Shown in pieces: positions 7,266 through 16,856 of a stretch of DNA of 64,000 bases. Under the pieces are notes generated by a model. The model was not told the DNA's origin. It searched no databases and worked only from the letters and a program-made list of their open reading frames with translations. The stretch lies in NCBI RefSeq assembly GCF_008974245.1, contig NZ_BBZI01000005.1:158180-222179 (forward strand), read 5' to 3'. Made by a program: the position numbers and the translations under genes. Positions within the stretch are counted from its first letter, which is position 1. Every line of letters begins with the position of its first letter. Origin of the DNA: Streptomyces abyssomicinicus (GTDB lineage: Bacteria; Actinomycetota; Actinomycetes; Streptomycetales; Streptomycetaceae).

Positions 7266-8476
7266 AGATCCTGATCGCCGCGGCCGGGTCGCGCGGTGAC
7301 GTCGCGCCCTACACGGGCCTGGGCGCCGCACTGCGCCGCGCCGGGTACGACGTCACCCTCGCCGCCACCGAGGCCTTCGCACCCCTCGCGCACGACGCCG
7401 GGCTGGCGTTCCGCGGCCTCCCCGCCGACACCCGGGGACATGGCGGCGTCACCGGTGGACGTGAACTGATGCGCGCCGCCGCCGCGTTCGTCTCCGAGCT
7501 GGGGCAGGGATTCGCCGACGCGGTGGACGACGACACGGACCTGCTCCTGCTCTCGACCACCACGGCGCCGCTAGGCTGGCACCTCACCGAGGCCACGGGC
7601 ACACCGAGCCTCGGCGTCCACCTCCAGCCCACCGCGCCGACCGGCGACTTCCCGCCCGTCGTCACCGGCACCCGCTCACTGGGCCGTCCCGCCAACCGGG
7701 CGGCCGGACGCCTCGCGCTGCGGATGGCCGACCGCCTCTACGGCCAGGCGGTGGCACGGCTGCGTGACCGCCTCGAGCTGCCCCCGGCCTCGCCCTCCGC
7801 GACGCGCCGTCGACAGGAGCGGGCGAACTGGCCCGTCCTGCACGGCTTCAGCACGGCCCTGGTGCCCCGCCCCCGCGATTGGCGCCCCGGCCTGGAGGTC
7901 GTGGGCAACTGGTGGCCCCACCACGACGAGGCCGGACGGCTGCCGGCCGGTCTCGAGGACTTCCTGAGCGCCGGCCCCCGGCCCGCCTTCGTCGGGTTCG
8001 GCAGCATGGCGTCCGGCGACGGGGAACGGCTGAGCGAGATCGCGGTGCGCGCCCTGCGCCGCGCCGGACTGCGCGGCGTCCTCCAGACCGGCAGCGCGGG
8101 ACTCGCCGCCGCCGGGGACGACGTGCTGACCGTCGGCGACGTACCGCACGCCCTGCTGTTCCCGCGGCTGGCCGCCGTGGTCCACCACGGCGGGGCCGGG
8201 ACCTCGGCCGCGGCGCTGCGCGCCGGAGTGCCCGCGGTCACCGTGCCGGTGACCGCGGACCAGCCGTTCTGGGCGGTCCGGCTCGCCGCCCTCGGCGCCG
8301 CCACCGACCCGATCCCCTTCCGGTCCCTCACCGCCGAACGGCTCGCCGACGCACTGGGGCGAGCGGTCTCGGAGCCGGCCCTCGGCCGGGCCGCCGCGAG
8401 GGCGGCGGGGCACCTGCGGACCGAGGACGGAGCGGGTGAAGTCCTCCAGGCCGTCCGGCGACTGACCGGCGGCTGA
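7262..8476 (+). CDS. GT1-family glycosyltransferase
   Basis: A 404-residue GT-B fold glycosyltransferase. The N-terminus has the acceptor-side pattern (KILIAAAGSRGDV near the start) shared with sterol and macrolide glycosyltransferases. The C-terminal donor-binding region contains HHGGAGTSAAALRAGVP and DQPFWA, the nucleotide-sugar signature of the UGT/MGT family. It would transfer a sugar from a nucleotide sugar to a small lipophilic acceptor in the cytoplasm. Because it is coupled to a TipA-like drug sensor, inactivation of a macrolide-like compound is a reasonable guess, but the acceptor is not determined by sequence. The start is preceded by GAGGAG. Confidence 0.82.
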   Translation: MKILIAAAGSRGDVAPYTGLGAALRRAGYDVTLAATEAFAPLAHDAGLAFRGLPADTRGHGGVTGGRELMRAAAAFVSELGQGFADAVDDDTDLLLLSTTTAPLGWHLTEATGTPSLGVHLQPTAPTGDFPPVVTGTRSLGRPANRAAGRLALRMADRLYGQAVARLRDRLELPPASPSATRRRQERANWPVLHGFSTALVPRPRDWRPGLEVVGNWWPHHDEAGRLPAGLEDFLSAGPRPAFVGFGSMASGDGERLSEIAVRALRRAGLRGVLQTGSAGLAAAGDDVLTVGDVPHALLFPRLAAVVHHGGAGTSAAALRAGVPAVTVPVTADQPFWAVRLAALGAATDPIPFRSLTAERLADALGRAVSEPALGRAAARAAGHLRTEDGAGEVLQAVRRLTGG

Positions 8477-8510
8477 CCGCTCGGGCCGGCGGCTGCTCGC
8501 GGTGCCCCTT

Positions 8511-8540
8511 CCGCGGCCGCTCCCGGGCGACCGGCCGCGG
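8511..8540. terminator. Bidirectional hairpin between convergent genes
   Basis: Perfect 9-bp arms (CCGCGGCCG and CGGCCGCGG) flank a 12-base loop in the 107-base gap between the rightward glycosyltransferase and the leftward XRE gene. Confidence 0.65.
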
Positions 8541-8583
8541 CGCTCGCGGGAATGGGCGGGCCCGGAGGACCGAGGAGACGGCC

Positions 8584-9462
8584 TCACGACGTGACGCCCC
8601 CCGACACCGCACGGCCGGCCGTGACGCGCAGCAGGTCCAGCTTCCCCGCGTCGTCGCTTCCTGCGGCCGCCGTGTAGGTGACCATGCGCAGGTCCGCGCC
8701 GGGGACGACGAGGACGTCGCAGTCGAGGACGATGTCACCGGCCTCCGGATGGCGGACCGTTTTGCGGTCGCTCGTGTGCACGGCCGCGGCAGTCGTGGGC
8801 GTGGCCCACAGACGGGCGAAGGCGCCGGAGGTGTCGCGCAGTTCGCGCACGAGGCGTCCGAGCCGGGCGTCCTGGGGGTAGCGGGAGACGGCGTCCTTGA
8901 GGTCGGCGACGATCGCCGCCGCGAAGGCCTCCCGCCCGCCCCCGGGCCGGACCGGACGCATCGCCGCACGGGCGGCGCCGTCGCCGAACAGCGCACGGGC
9001 GAGGTTACGTTCGGCGGTGGGCAGCGCGGAGGGGTCGCCGTGCAGCGCGCACCACATCGCGTTCCACCACACCAGGGTCCAGTCGGCGGCGAACACCCCG
9101 ATCGGCACGTCCGCCAGGCGGGCGGCGAGCCGGCGGATCCCCGGGGGCACATGGGTGTCGACCGTCCCGTCGCGGGGCGGCAGAAGCCCGGCGCCCCGGA
9201 ACAACTGGTCGCGCTCGGCGCGGGAGAGCTGAAGGGCCCGGGCGAGGGCGCCGACCACCTGGGCCGACGGATTCCTCGCCCGGCCCTGCTCCAGGCGCAG
9301 CACGTAGTCGACGGAGAGTCCGGCCAACTGGGCGAGTTCCTCGCGGCGCAGCCCCGGGGCCCGGCGGCGGTCCGTCACGGTGAACCCGGCGTCGGCCGGC
9401 GAGAGGCGGTCGCGCCAGGCGCGCAGGAGCGCGGCGAAGTCGGAGCGGGAGGGAGCGGCCAT
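8584..9462 (-). CDS. XRE-family regulator with MmyB-like ligand domain
   Basis: A 292-residue regulator. A lambda-repressor-type helix-turn-helix occupies about residues 38-63 (REELAQLAGLSVDYVLRLEQG). It is followed by the MmyB-like ligand-binding domain, seen in the W-x-N-x-M and RxVRHPExG-like segments (here KTVRHPEAGDI) and the ending DLRMVTYTA. This architecture is very common in Streptomyces, almost always next to a divergent short-chain dehydrogenase that it is thought to control, as here. The ATG at 9462 has only a weak GAGAATGG upstream. Confidence 0.88.
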   Translation of the reverse strand: MAAPSRSDFAALLRAWRDRLSPADAGFTVTDRRRAPGLRREELAQLAGLSVDYVLRLEQGRARNPSAQVVGALARALQLSRAERDQLFRGAGLLPPRDGTVDTHVPPGIRRLAARLADVPIGVFAADWTLVWWNAMWCALHGDPSALPTAERNLARALFGDGAARAAMRPVRPGGGREAFAAAIVADLKDAVSRYPQDARLGRLVRELRDTSGAFARLWATPTTAAAVHTSDRKTVRHPEAGDIVLDCDVLVVPGADLRMVTYTAAAGSDDAGKLDLLRVTAGRAVSGGVTS

Positions 9463-9608
9463 CGGGCCATTCTCGCCGCGCGGTCACGGATCAGCCTGGG
9501 TACCGCCAATCCTGGTGACGGGGACGGCCCTGGCCCGCGGTGACGCGGACGGCGAACGTGGAGATCCGCCCGACCGGGCGGCAGGAGCGGACCGGACGAG
9601 GAGACGTC

Positions 9609-10487
9609 ATGCGGCACACCATCGTGATGACCGGCGCGAGCCGTGGGATCGGCCGCGCCGCGGCGGAGCGGATCCTGCGGCGGTCGCCGGACACCCACCT
9701 GCTCGTCGTCGCCCGTGGGGCCTCCGGGGCGCGGACGGCCGCCGAACTCGCCGCAGGCGGGCACGCCGTCTCGCACGTACCGGCCGACCTCGGCTCGCTG
9801 GACAGCGTCCGCGCCGCCGCGACGGCGATCCGCGACCGGCTCGACCACGGAGGACTCCCGCCGCTGCGCGGCTTCGTGGGCAACGCGGGCGTCCAGTACA
9901 CCGACGCGCTCACCGAGGGGCCCGACGGTTTCGAGTCGACCTTCACGGTCAACGTGCTCGCCAACCACCTGTTCGTACGGCTGCTCCAGGACCGCTTCGC
10001 GCCTCCCGCCCGGATCGTGATCACCACCAGCGACACCCACTTCGGCGACCTCAGGCACAACCTGGGCATGGTGCCGGGCCCGGCCTGGAAGGCACCGGAC
10101 GTCCTGGCCCGCGTCGGCGCGTTCCCCGGGCCGCACACCGCGGCGGCCGGGCGCACCGCTTACTCGACGAGCAAGCTGGCGGTCATCCACCTCGTCCACG
10201 AGTACGCGCGCCGGCTGCCGGCCGGGATCGGCGCCGTCGCCCACAACCCCGGGTTCGTCCCCAGTACCGGCCTCGCCCGCGAGGCGGGCCGCGTCTCCCG
10301 CTTCGCGATGCGGTACGTCCTGCCGGTGGTGACCCTCACGCCGTTGGCGACCGGTCGTGGCGCCGCGGGCCGCCACCTCGCGGACGTCGTCCTCGGCGCG
10401 ACGCCCGCACCGACCGGGTCCTATGTCGACCGCGACCGCGTGGCCCGCTCGTCGGAGGAGTCGTACGACCCGCGCCGCGAAGGGTAA
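9609..10487 (+). CDS. SDR-family oxidoreductase
   Basis: A 292-residue short-chain dehydrogenase with TGASRGIG at about 9-16, GNAGVQ (NNAG variant) and the catalytic YSTSK. The length and the insertion after the active site resemble protochlorophyllide reductase-like SDRs. ATG 9609 is preceded by CGAGGAGA; the in-frame GTG at 9540 lies in the region shared with the divergent XRE gene. The XRE/SDR divergent pair suggests that the neighbour regulates it. The substrate is unknown. Confidence 0.85.
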   Translation: MRHTIVMTGASRGIGRAAAERILRRSPDTHLLVVARGASGARTAAELAAGGHAVSHVPADLGSLDSVRAAATAIRDRLDHGGLPPLRGFVGNAGVQYTDALTEGPDGFESTFTVNVLANHLFVRLLQDRFAPPARIVITTSDTHFGDLRHNLGMVPGPAWKAPDVLARVGAFPGPHTAAAGRTAYSTSKLAVIHLVHEYARRLPAGIGAVAHNPGFVPSTGLAREAGRVSRFAMRYVLPVVTLTPLATGRGAAGRHLADVVLGATPAPTGSYVDRDRVARSSEESYDPRREG

Positions 10488-10732
10488 CTCTGGGAGGCCG
10501 TCGAACGGTTCACCGCCGTGTGAGCGGTGCCGCGTCAGCCGTGCCGTGTGCGCGGTGCCGCGGCGGGTGGCGTGGTGGTCTCCGCCCGGTCGCGTCCAGG
10601 GCCGGTCGGGAGCCTCGTCCCCGGCCGCCGCGCGGCACGACCGGCTGTCGCGGGACGGGCCGGTCGGCCCCGTCGCCGGTGAGGAGCCGCGGACGGGCCG
10701 CAGGCGGCGCCCTGCCCGGCCGCGCGCCGTGG

Positions 10733-10903
10733 TCACCTCAGCAGGTGCGGGAGTCCGGCCAGCACCGCCCACCCCGCGCCGCCGGCGGTGAGAAGGGCCG
10801 TCGGCCAGGACGCGCCGGCGAGGAGCGTCAGGCCGCCCGTGACGGCGGCGGCGAGGAGGCCCACCGTGAGAGCGAGAAGGGAGCGGACGTCGAAGAGCGG
10901 CAT
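10733..10903 (-). CDS. Small two-helix membrane protein
   Basis: A 56-residue protein with two hydrophobic segments (about 9-28 and 33-52), a short charged N-terminus and a basic end (HLLR). ATG 10903 has an ideal GGAGGT eight bases upstream, the main reason to accept so short a gene. I do not recognise the family. It lies alone between a rightward SDR and a rightward TPR gene. Confidence 0.6.
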   Translation of the reverse strand: MPLFDVRSLLALTVGLLAAAVTGGLTLLAGASWPTALLTAGGAGWAVLAGLPHLLR

Positions 10904-11113
10904 GGCGTGACCTCCAGCGGTCGTGAGAAGTTCCGCCCGTCCCGCGGTCCCCGGGCAGGGAACCACGGGCGGGATGTCAGCCTGCCGTCCCGACGGGCCG
11001 GCGGCCGCTGAGGGTGAACGACTCCGAAGGATCTCGAACGATCGTGAAGGGCCCCCAACTTGTGCCCTCCAGTAGCGTGATGACGGCTCATCGGCGAGAC
11101 CGTGAGGAGACGC

Positions 11114-14089
11114 ATGGCAACCCCGCAGCCCGCTCCCGGACCTCTGCTCCACTTCTGCGCCGGCCTGCGCGAGCTGAAGTTCGCGTCCGGCGCGCCCTCG
11201 CTCGGCGACCTCAGGCGCCGGATGCCCTCACGCCCCGGGGCGAGCACCCTCAGCGAGCTGTTCGCCGGCAAGATCCGCAGGGCGCCGCGCTGGGAACTCG
11301 TGCGCGAGGTGGTCGGCGCCTGTCTGGAACACGCGCGAGCGGGCGGGATCGACGTCCCGGAAGAACTCGGCGCCCTGACCGCCTGGAGGAGCCGCCACGA
11401 GGAACTGGTCCGCTCCCTGGACGGCCCCACGGAACAGCGGCCGGCCGGCGGGCTGCCCGGGATGCTGCGGATGGCGCCCGGGAACCGGCCGCCCCGTCTG
11501 GGCGAACTCGGCGACGAGGACCTGGGCGTGGCCCGGCGGCTGCCCGGCACGAGCGGCGGCTACCTGGCCCGGGCCCACACCGACGAGGAGATGCGCAGCA
11601 TGCTGGCCCTCGGAGGGCCGCCCTACCCGCAGGTCGTCGCCTACGGCGAGGACGGCGCGGGCAAGTCCCGCACGGCCGTCCAGGCACTGCGCGCCGTCTT
11701 CCCCGAGCGGACGCCCGTCCTGATCCCCCGGGACGGCGCGTCGCTGGCCGGGCTCGCCTCCGCCGAGGATCCGCGCGGGCGGGACGGGGGACCCGCGATC
11801 GTCTGGATGGACGACCTGACGATCGCCGACTTCGAGCGGATGCCGCCGCACCTGCTGCACCGGCTCTCCGAGTGGGCCGTGCTGGCCGGGACGCTCTCCA
11901 CCCGCCGGTGCCGGGAGATCGTCGAGTCCGGCGACCCCGTCGCGCGGGCAGCCCTGCGCGAAGTGAACCTCGTCCACCTCCCGTTGGAGTTCGACGACGC
12001 CGAACGCGCCGCAGCGGCCTGGTACTTCGAGGGCGGCACGGTACCCAGGAGCTTCGCCGACGCCCTGGACGCCGCGACGCCGAGGGAGTTGCTGCTCCGG
12101 CTCAACATCGCGCGGTCGTCCGAGCCGGTCGGCGCGTGCGTGGTACAGGCCGCCGTCGACTGCCGCCGGGCAGGCCTGCGGCGCGGCCTCACCCGGCCGG
12201 AGCTGCTCCGGCTGCTCCCCGCCTACCTCGATGCGCTGGGGGCCGCGGCCGCCACGGCCGCCCGGGCCGAGGAGGGACTGCGCTGGGCCCAGGAACCCGC
12301 CGCAGGCGGCCGGGCGTTGCTCAGGCCGGCGCCGGAGGCCGCCGGTGGGCACCGGTGGCGGGCGGCGGAGGAACTCGTCGAGGCGGCCGACACGGGCCCC
12401 GTGCCGCGCTTCCTGTGGCGGGAGTTGATCGACCTGGCCACGCCCGAGGAGTGCCTGCACATCGGCTACGAGGCGGACCGCCGCGACGCGCAGGTGTACG
12501 CGGCCGCCGCCTTCGCGAAGGCCGTGGAGGACCGGGACCACCGTGCGTACGCCCTGCTGGGACTGGGGCGGGCGAGGAGCGCGCTCGGCTCGCGCGCGGC
12601 GGCCGAGGAGGCACTGCACGGGGCGGCGGACGAGGGGGACGCCGCCGTGCGGGGCGAGGCCCTGGTGCGGCTCGGCGACCTCCGGCAGAAGCATGACGAC
12701 TTCGTGGGAGCCGAGGAGGCCTGGCGCGCGGCCGCCGCGACCGGGGACGAGTTCCACGCGCCGATGGCCTGGCACCAGCTCGGTCTCATGAGGGTGAGGA
12801 AGCAGTACGACTTATCGGAGGAGACCGAGTCCTTCTTCCTGGAGGCCGCCGCCGGCGGGCACCCCGAGCTGGCCCCGAGGTCGTGGGCGATGGTGGCGAC
12901 ACTGCGCGACAGCCGCGGTGACGTGAGGGGAGCCCTGGAGGCGTGCGACCGGGCCGCGGAGTGGGACAACCCGCGGGTGCGGGAGCTGCTGCGCGAACTC
13001 CTCCCCGCACTGCGCGAACGCCTGGCGGAGTACACCGTGGGGCGCGCCCCGGGCGGGTCCGAAGGGGACGCGGAGGCGCTCGTGGAGCGGGCCGGCCGGC
13101 TGCGCGCGCTGGGGGACGTGCCGGGCGCGCTCGCCGCGTTCCGGGACGCCGCCCAGTGCGAGGACCCCGGATCACGCGCCCGGGCGCTCTTCGGCGCCGC
13201 CCGGCTCCTGGTGGCCGAAGGGCAGACCGACGAGGCCTGCGAGGTGTTCGAGGAAGTGGCCCGGTGCGGTGGCGCCCACGCGGAGGAGGCCCTGTTCGAA
13301 CTGGGAGTGCTGCTGGACGAACGGGGGGACCGGAGCGGAGCGCGCGGGGCCTGGTCGCAGGTGATGCGGACCGGCACCACCCCCACGGTGGCACGCGCCG
13401 CCCTCAACCTCGGACTGCTCGAGAGGCGGGCCGGGCGGGATGAGGCGGCGACGGCGGCCTTCGAGCGCGCGGCGCGGGCGCAGGACGCGCACGTGAGGGC
13501 GAAGGCGGCGCTGAACCTGGCCCTGCTGGGAGCGGACCACGGCCTGGACGACGACGTCGTGGACGACTGGTACCGCGTCGCCGTCGACAGCGCGGACCCC
13601 GAGTTCATGCCGTCGGCGGCGCTCGCGCTGGGAGGCCGGCTGGCCGGCCGGGGACAGGTCGCCGAGGCGAAGCGGCTGATCGAGAGGGCCGTCGGGACCG
13701 GCGACCCCGAGCTGGCGGTCCGCGGCCCGCTCGTCCTGGGGATGATCCAGGAGCGCGCTGACGACGTGGAGGGCGCCGCGGCCCTCTACCGCCAGGTGAT
13801 CGGGTCCGGGCACCCGGAGCACTCGGTCTGCGCGCACGTGTACCTGGGGAGGCTCAGCCTGCGCACCGGACGCCGGGACGCCGCCCGTTGGCACCTGCGG
13901 GCGGCGTTCGACGCCGGTCATCCCGAGCACTCGCCGGAGGCGGGCATGCTGCTCGCGCGCATGCACCTGAGCGACGGGGAGCGGGACGAGGCGGCCGTGC
14001 TGCTCCGCCGTCTCATCGAGACCGGCCGTCCGGACGTGGTGCGCGAGGCGGACGGGCTGCTCGAGGCCGCCGTGCGTCCGGCGCCGTGA
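11114..14089 (+). CDS. Large P-loop NTPase with C-terminal TPR array
   Basis: A 991-residue cytoplasmic protein. Residues 1-100 resemble the helical N-terminal domain often found on Streptomyces signalling ATPases (LSELFAGK...PRWELVREVVGAC). A Walker A GEDGAGKS lies at 178-185 and a Walker B-like IVWMDD at 229-234, so the centre is a P-loop NTPase that may be of the STAND type. From about 460 to the end it is helical, with roughly 35-residue periodicity and repeated A-x-x-x-L-G-x-L/A-x-x-x-x-G-D, i.e. a long run of tetratricopeptide (TPR/Sel1-like) repeats. ATG 11114 is chosen for the GAGGAGA upstream. The partner and function are unknown; STAND-like proteins in actinomycetes include regulators and defence sensors. 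Confidence 0.75.
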   Translation: MATPQPAPGPLLHFCAGLRELKFASGAPSLGDLRRRMPSRPGASTLSELFAGKIRRAPRWELVREVVGACLEHARAGGIDVPEELGALTAWRSRHEELVRSLDGPTEQRPAGGLPGMLRMAPGNRPPRLGELGDEDLGVARRLPGTSGGYLARAHTDEEMRSMLALGGPPYPQVVAYGEDGAGKSRTAVQALRAVFPERTPVLIPRDGASLAGLASAEDPRGRDGGPAIVWMDDLTIADFERMPPHLLHRLSEWAVLAGTLSTRRCREIVESGDPVARAALREVNLVHLPLEFDDAERAAAAWYFEGGTVPRSFADALDAATPRELLLRLNIARSSEPVGACVVQAAVDCRRAGLRRGLTRPELLRLLPAYLDALGAAAATAARAEEGLRWAQEPAAGGRALLRPAPEAAGGHRWRAAEELVEAADTGPVPRFLWRELIDLATPEECLHIGYEADRRDAQVYAAAAFAKAVEDRDHRAYALLGLGRARSALGSRAAAEEALHGAADEGDAAVRGEALVRLGDLRQKHDDFVGAEEAWRAAAATGDEFHAPMAWHQLGLMRVRKQYDLSEETESFFLEAAAGGHPELAPRSWAMVATLRDSRGDVRGALEACDRAAEWDNPRVRELLRELLPALRERLAEYTVGRAPGGSEGDAEALVERAGRLRALGDVPGALAAFRDAAQCEDPGSRARALFGAARLLVAEGQTDEACEVFEEVARCGGAHAEEALFELGVLLDERGDRSGARGAWSQVMRTGTTPTVARAALNLGLLERRAGRDEAATAAFERAARAQDAHVRAKAALNLALLGADHGLDDDVVDDWYRVAVDSADPEFMPSAALALGGRLAGRGQVAEAKRLIERAVGTGDPELAVRGPLVLGMIQERADDVEGAAALYRQVIGSGHPEHSVCAHVYLGRLSLRTGRRDAARWHLRAAFDAGHPEHSPEAGMLLARMHLSDGERDEAAVLLRRLIETGRPDVVREADGLLEAAVRPAP

Positions 14090-14315
14090 TCGCGCGGGCG
14101 ACGCCGACCGGCGTGGTGCCATCGCGTCCGCGGAAGCCGGCGGATGTCCGACCGGCTTCTCCCGCACGGACGTCGGGTGCCTTCTATACGCGTAGACATC
14201 CTCCGGCCATGATGGTGCTGCTCCACCCGCACCGCTGTCCGGCCGCGTACCCACGCGACCGGTCTCCTTGGCATGCCCGGGAACCCCGGGCGCCCGACTT
14301 CCTTTGGAGGACGTC

Positions 14316-15446
14316 TTGTCCGTCAGACAGCAACTGCGCACCGCCCTGTGCGGCGTGGCCCTCACCGGCGTCGTGCTGACCACCACCCAGGGTCTCGCCG
14401 TGGCGGCGCCCGCGCCGGAACGGGCGGCGAAGGTCTCGCCCGTGGCGGCCGCGGAGGACGCCGCCGCCCGCGCGCTGGCACGGTCCCTCGCCGACACCAC
14501 CTGGCGCGCCGAGGTCGGCCGGGCCGTCGCGGACGGGGAGGAGACCGGGCTGAAGGCCCTGGCCGCCGGCTCCCGCACCGGTGCCGCCGCCTCGCTCGCC
14601 GCCGACGTGGCGCGCGCCGACCGTTCCGCCCTCGCCGCCAAGGGCCTGGCGGCGGACACCGGCGCTCTGCTCACCGTGACGCTCGCCGGGGACGCCGGCT
14701 CCCGCCGCGCTCCGCTGGTCGCCGTCGCCCCCTCCGACGACGAGGCCACCGCCGTCACCGCCTATGACACCGCGGGCCGGGCGCACACCCTGGACGCCGC
14801 CGAGGTCCCCGACGCCCCGGTGTACGTCGTCGGCGTCGACGGGGAGAAGGCCGTCGAGGCCGGCATGAAGGTCCTGGAGCGCGAACTGGCCGCCGCCGGG
14901 GTCACCACCGCCGACGCGGACGCCGTCCGGTCCGCGACCGCCACCGCGGCCGCCACCGGCTACTGGACCTCCCGCATCACCTCGGTCTCCGTCGCCGACG
15001 ACAAGGAGACCTGGATCAAGGGCGACGCCGAGATCTTCAGCATCGTCAGCGGCTTCGGCCTGGACGGCAAGGTCCGCGTCGACACGGTCACCCACCCGTA
15101 CCTCGACGACGCGGGCACCACGTACTACCCGAACCAGATCCTGGTCAACTGGTCGCAGTACAAGTACAACCTGGCCGACGTCGTGATGATGGAGGACGAC
15201 GGCGACACCAACTACTCCGGACTGGCCAAGGCGATAGCCGCCGCCCTGCTGACCATCGCCGACCTCGGCGCATACATCCCGCTGGTCGACCCGGTCGTGG
15301 ACGCCATCCCGACCTCGTTCTGGACCGACGACGCCGACTTCGTCGACGCCTGGTACACCCTGGCCCGCGAGACCACCGGCACCCGCAACGGCGCGGGCGG
15401 CAACGGCCGGTTCACCTTCGACCGCTACTGGGTCTCCGCCCTGTGA
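14316..15446 (+). CDS. Secreted protein of unknown function
   Basis: A 376-residue protein with a Sec-type signal peptide: basic RQQLR, a hydrophobic core to about residue 25, then an AVAAP cleavage region. The start is a TTG at 14316, preceded by GGAGG six bases upstream; the ATG at 14268 would put an unlikely tail before the signal. The mature part is rich in Ala, Asp and Thr. Its C-terminal half is more conserved-looking, with aromatic segments (ETWIKGDAEI, YYPNQILVNWSQYKYN, DGDTNYSGL). It reminds me of secreted DUF3103-type proteins, but I am not sure. There is no catalytic motif that I recognise. Confidence 0.65.
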   Translation: MSVRQQLRTALCGVALTGVVLTTTQGLAVAAPAPERAAKVSPVAAAEDAAARALARSLADTTWRAEVGRAVADGEETGLKALAAGSRTGAAASLAADVARADRSALAAKGLAADTGALLTVTLAGDAGSRRAPLVAVAPSDDEATAVTAYDTAGRAHTLDAAEVPDAPVYVVGVDGEKAVEAGMKVLERELAAAGVTTADADAVRSATATAAATGYWTSRITSVSVADDKETWIKGDAEIFSIVSGFGLDGKVRVDTVTHPYLDDAGTTYYPNQILVNWSQYKYNLADVVMMEDDGDTNYSGLAKAIAAALLTIADLGAYIPLVDPVVDAIPTSFWTDDADFVDAWYTLARETTGTRNGAGGNGRFTFDRYWVSAL

Positions 15447-15476
15447 CCCCCGGGCGCGAGGGCTCCCGGGCCGCGC

Positions 15477-16622
15477 TCACCAGCTGACGCTGGCCGCCAC
15501 CGGCAGGTGGTCGCTGCCGGTGGCGGGCAGCACCCAGGAGCTCTCCGCCTCCACTCCCCGGAGCAGGATCTGGTCGATCCGCACCACCGGGAACCCCGCC
15601 GGCCAGGTGAAGCCGAAGCCGTCACCGGCCTCGGTGTGGGCCGGGCGCAGCCGTGCGGTGAGGGCGGCGAGCGCGCGGTCGTCGGTGGTGCCGTTCAGGT
15701 CGCCGAGCAGCACCACGCGCTCGCCGCTCTCGGCGGCGAGGGCCTCGCCGAGCGCCCGCGCGTTGCGGTCCCGGCTCTCCGTCCAGAACCCGCCCCGCGG
15801 CATCAGCCGCACGGATCCCAGATGGGCGACGTAGACTGCCAGGGGTCCCCGCTCCGTGGCCACCGTGGCGCGCAGCGCCCGTTGGTAACCCGCCTTCTCG
15901 TCCTCCGTCTTGGCGGCGCCCAGCGGCCCGGCGTCCATCGCGGTGTCGACCGGGCGGACGTCCGACAGCGGCCACCTGCTCCACAGGCCGACCGTCCCCT
16001 GCACCGTGTGGTGCGGGTACGCCGTCGCCAGCTCCCTCTCGTACGTGCCCCGGGCCTCCTCGGTCAGCTCCACCAGGGCCAGCACGTCCGCCCCGGAGGC
16101 GACCAGGGCGCGGGCGGTGCCGGCCGGGTCGGGGTTGGCGTCGCCGACGTTGTGCTGGGCCACGGTGAGGTCGCCGCCCGGCCGGGACCCGTCGCCCAGC
16201 AGGGCGCCGAAGAGGCCGAGCCACACCACGGCCGGCAGCAGCAGCGCCACCACCGCGGCGGCCGACCGGCGCCGCAGCGCCCCGGCCAGCAGCACCGGGA
16301 CGAGGAGGCCGCACCACGGCAGGAAGGTCTCCACCAGGCTGCCGAGGCCGCCGAGGTCCGTGATCCGCCCGTGGAAGGCCATCAGCAGGCCCAGCAGCAC
16401 CGCCAGCACCGTGAGCACCGGGCCGCGCTTCCACGGCCCCGGCCGGGAGAGGCGGCGGACCACCCGGCGCACGCGCCCGCCCCTGCCCGCGCCCCCGCTT
16501 CCGGGGGCGTCCTCACGGCGGACGTCGTCCCGTCCGGTCCCGGACGGGTCCGGGGTCCCGGCCTCCCGGCCGGTCCGGGCCGGCGGCCGCGTGTCCGCGG
16601 CGGACTGCACTGATTCACTCAC
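15477..16622 (-). CDS. Membrane-anchored endonuclease/exonuclease/phosphatase, VanJ-like
   Basis: A 381-residue protein. After a charged, proline-rich N-terminal stretch come about three hydrophobic helices (roughly residues 70-155), then an endonuclease/exonuclease/phosphatase fold: AQHNV, ALVELT, VYVAHLGS, LLGDLNGTTDD and SDHLPVAA, with the catalytic Asp, Asn and His intact. This layout matches VanJ of Streptomyces coelicolor, an extracytoplasmic enzyme linked to teicoplanin resistance and thought to act on lipid-linked cell-wall intermediates. GTG 16622 gives the whole charged N-terminus but has a weak ribosome site; GTG 16610 is an alternative. It is divergent from the surface-polysaccharide locus. 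Confidence 0.8.
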   Translation of the reverse strand: MSESVQSAADTRPPARTGREAGTPDPSGTGRDDVRREDAPGSGGAGRGGRVRRVVRRLSRPGPWKRGPVLTVLAVLLGLLMAFHGRITDLGGLGSLVETFLPWCGLLVPVLLAGALRRRSAAAVVALLLPAVVWLGLFGALLGDGSRPGGDLTVAQHNVGDANPDPAGTARALVASGADVLALVELTEEARGTYERELATAYPHHTVQGTVGLWSRWPLSDVRPVDTAMDAGPLGAAKTEDEKAGYQRALRATVATERGPLAVYVAHLGSVRLMPRGGFWTESRDRNARALGEALAAESGERVVLLGDLNGTTDDRALAALTARLRPAHTEAGDGFGFTWPAGFPVVRIDQILLRGVEAESSWVLPATGSDHLPVAASVSW

Positions 16623-16856
16623 TGGTCGGCTGCCCTGGCTGTGCGATGGTCGAAGACGGCTCGTCGGGACGACGGTACGGCAGGGGTTCGACGCGGTCGT
16701 CGGCGGAGGCCGTTCCGGTCCGCGGCGCCCGCCGGAAAAGGAGTGGAGTTGTCCGGATAAGGCGCTCTTGACGCAGTTGGCCGTAATGGAGGAACCTGGG
16801 CGCTGTGTCAGGGGGGCCAGGGGAGGCACCCCGCACGGCACGTCGCCGGGGGGCGC

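Noticed and set aside
15449..15470. Terminator between the secreted protein and the VanJ-like gene
   Set aside because: Only a 6-bp CCCGGG pair with a 10-base gap; too weak to call in such GC-rich DNA.
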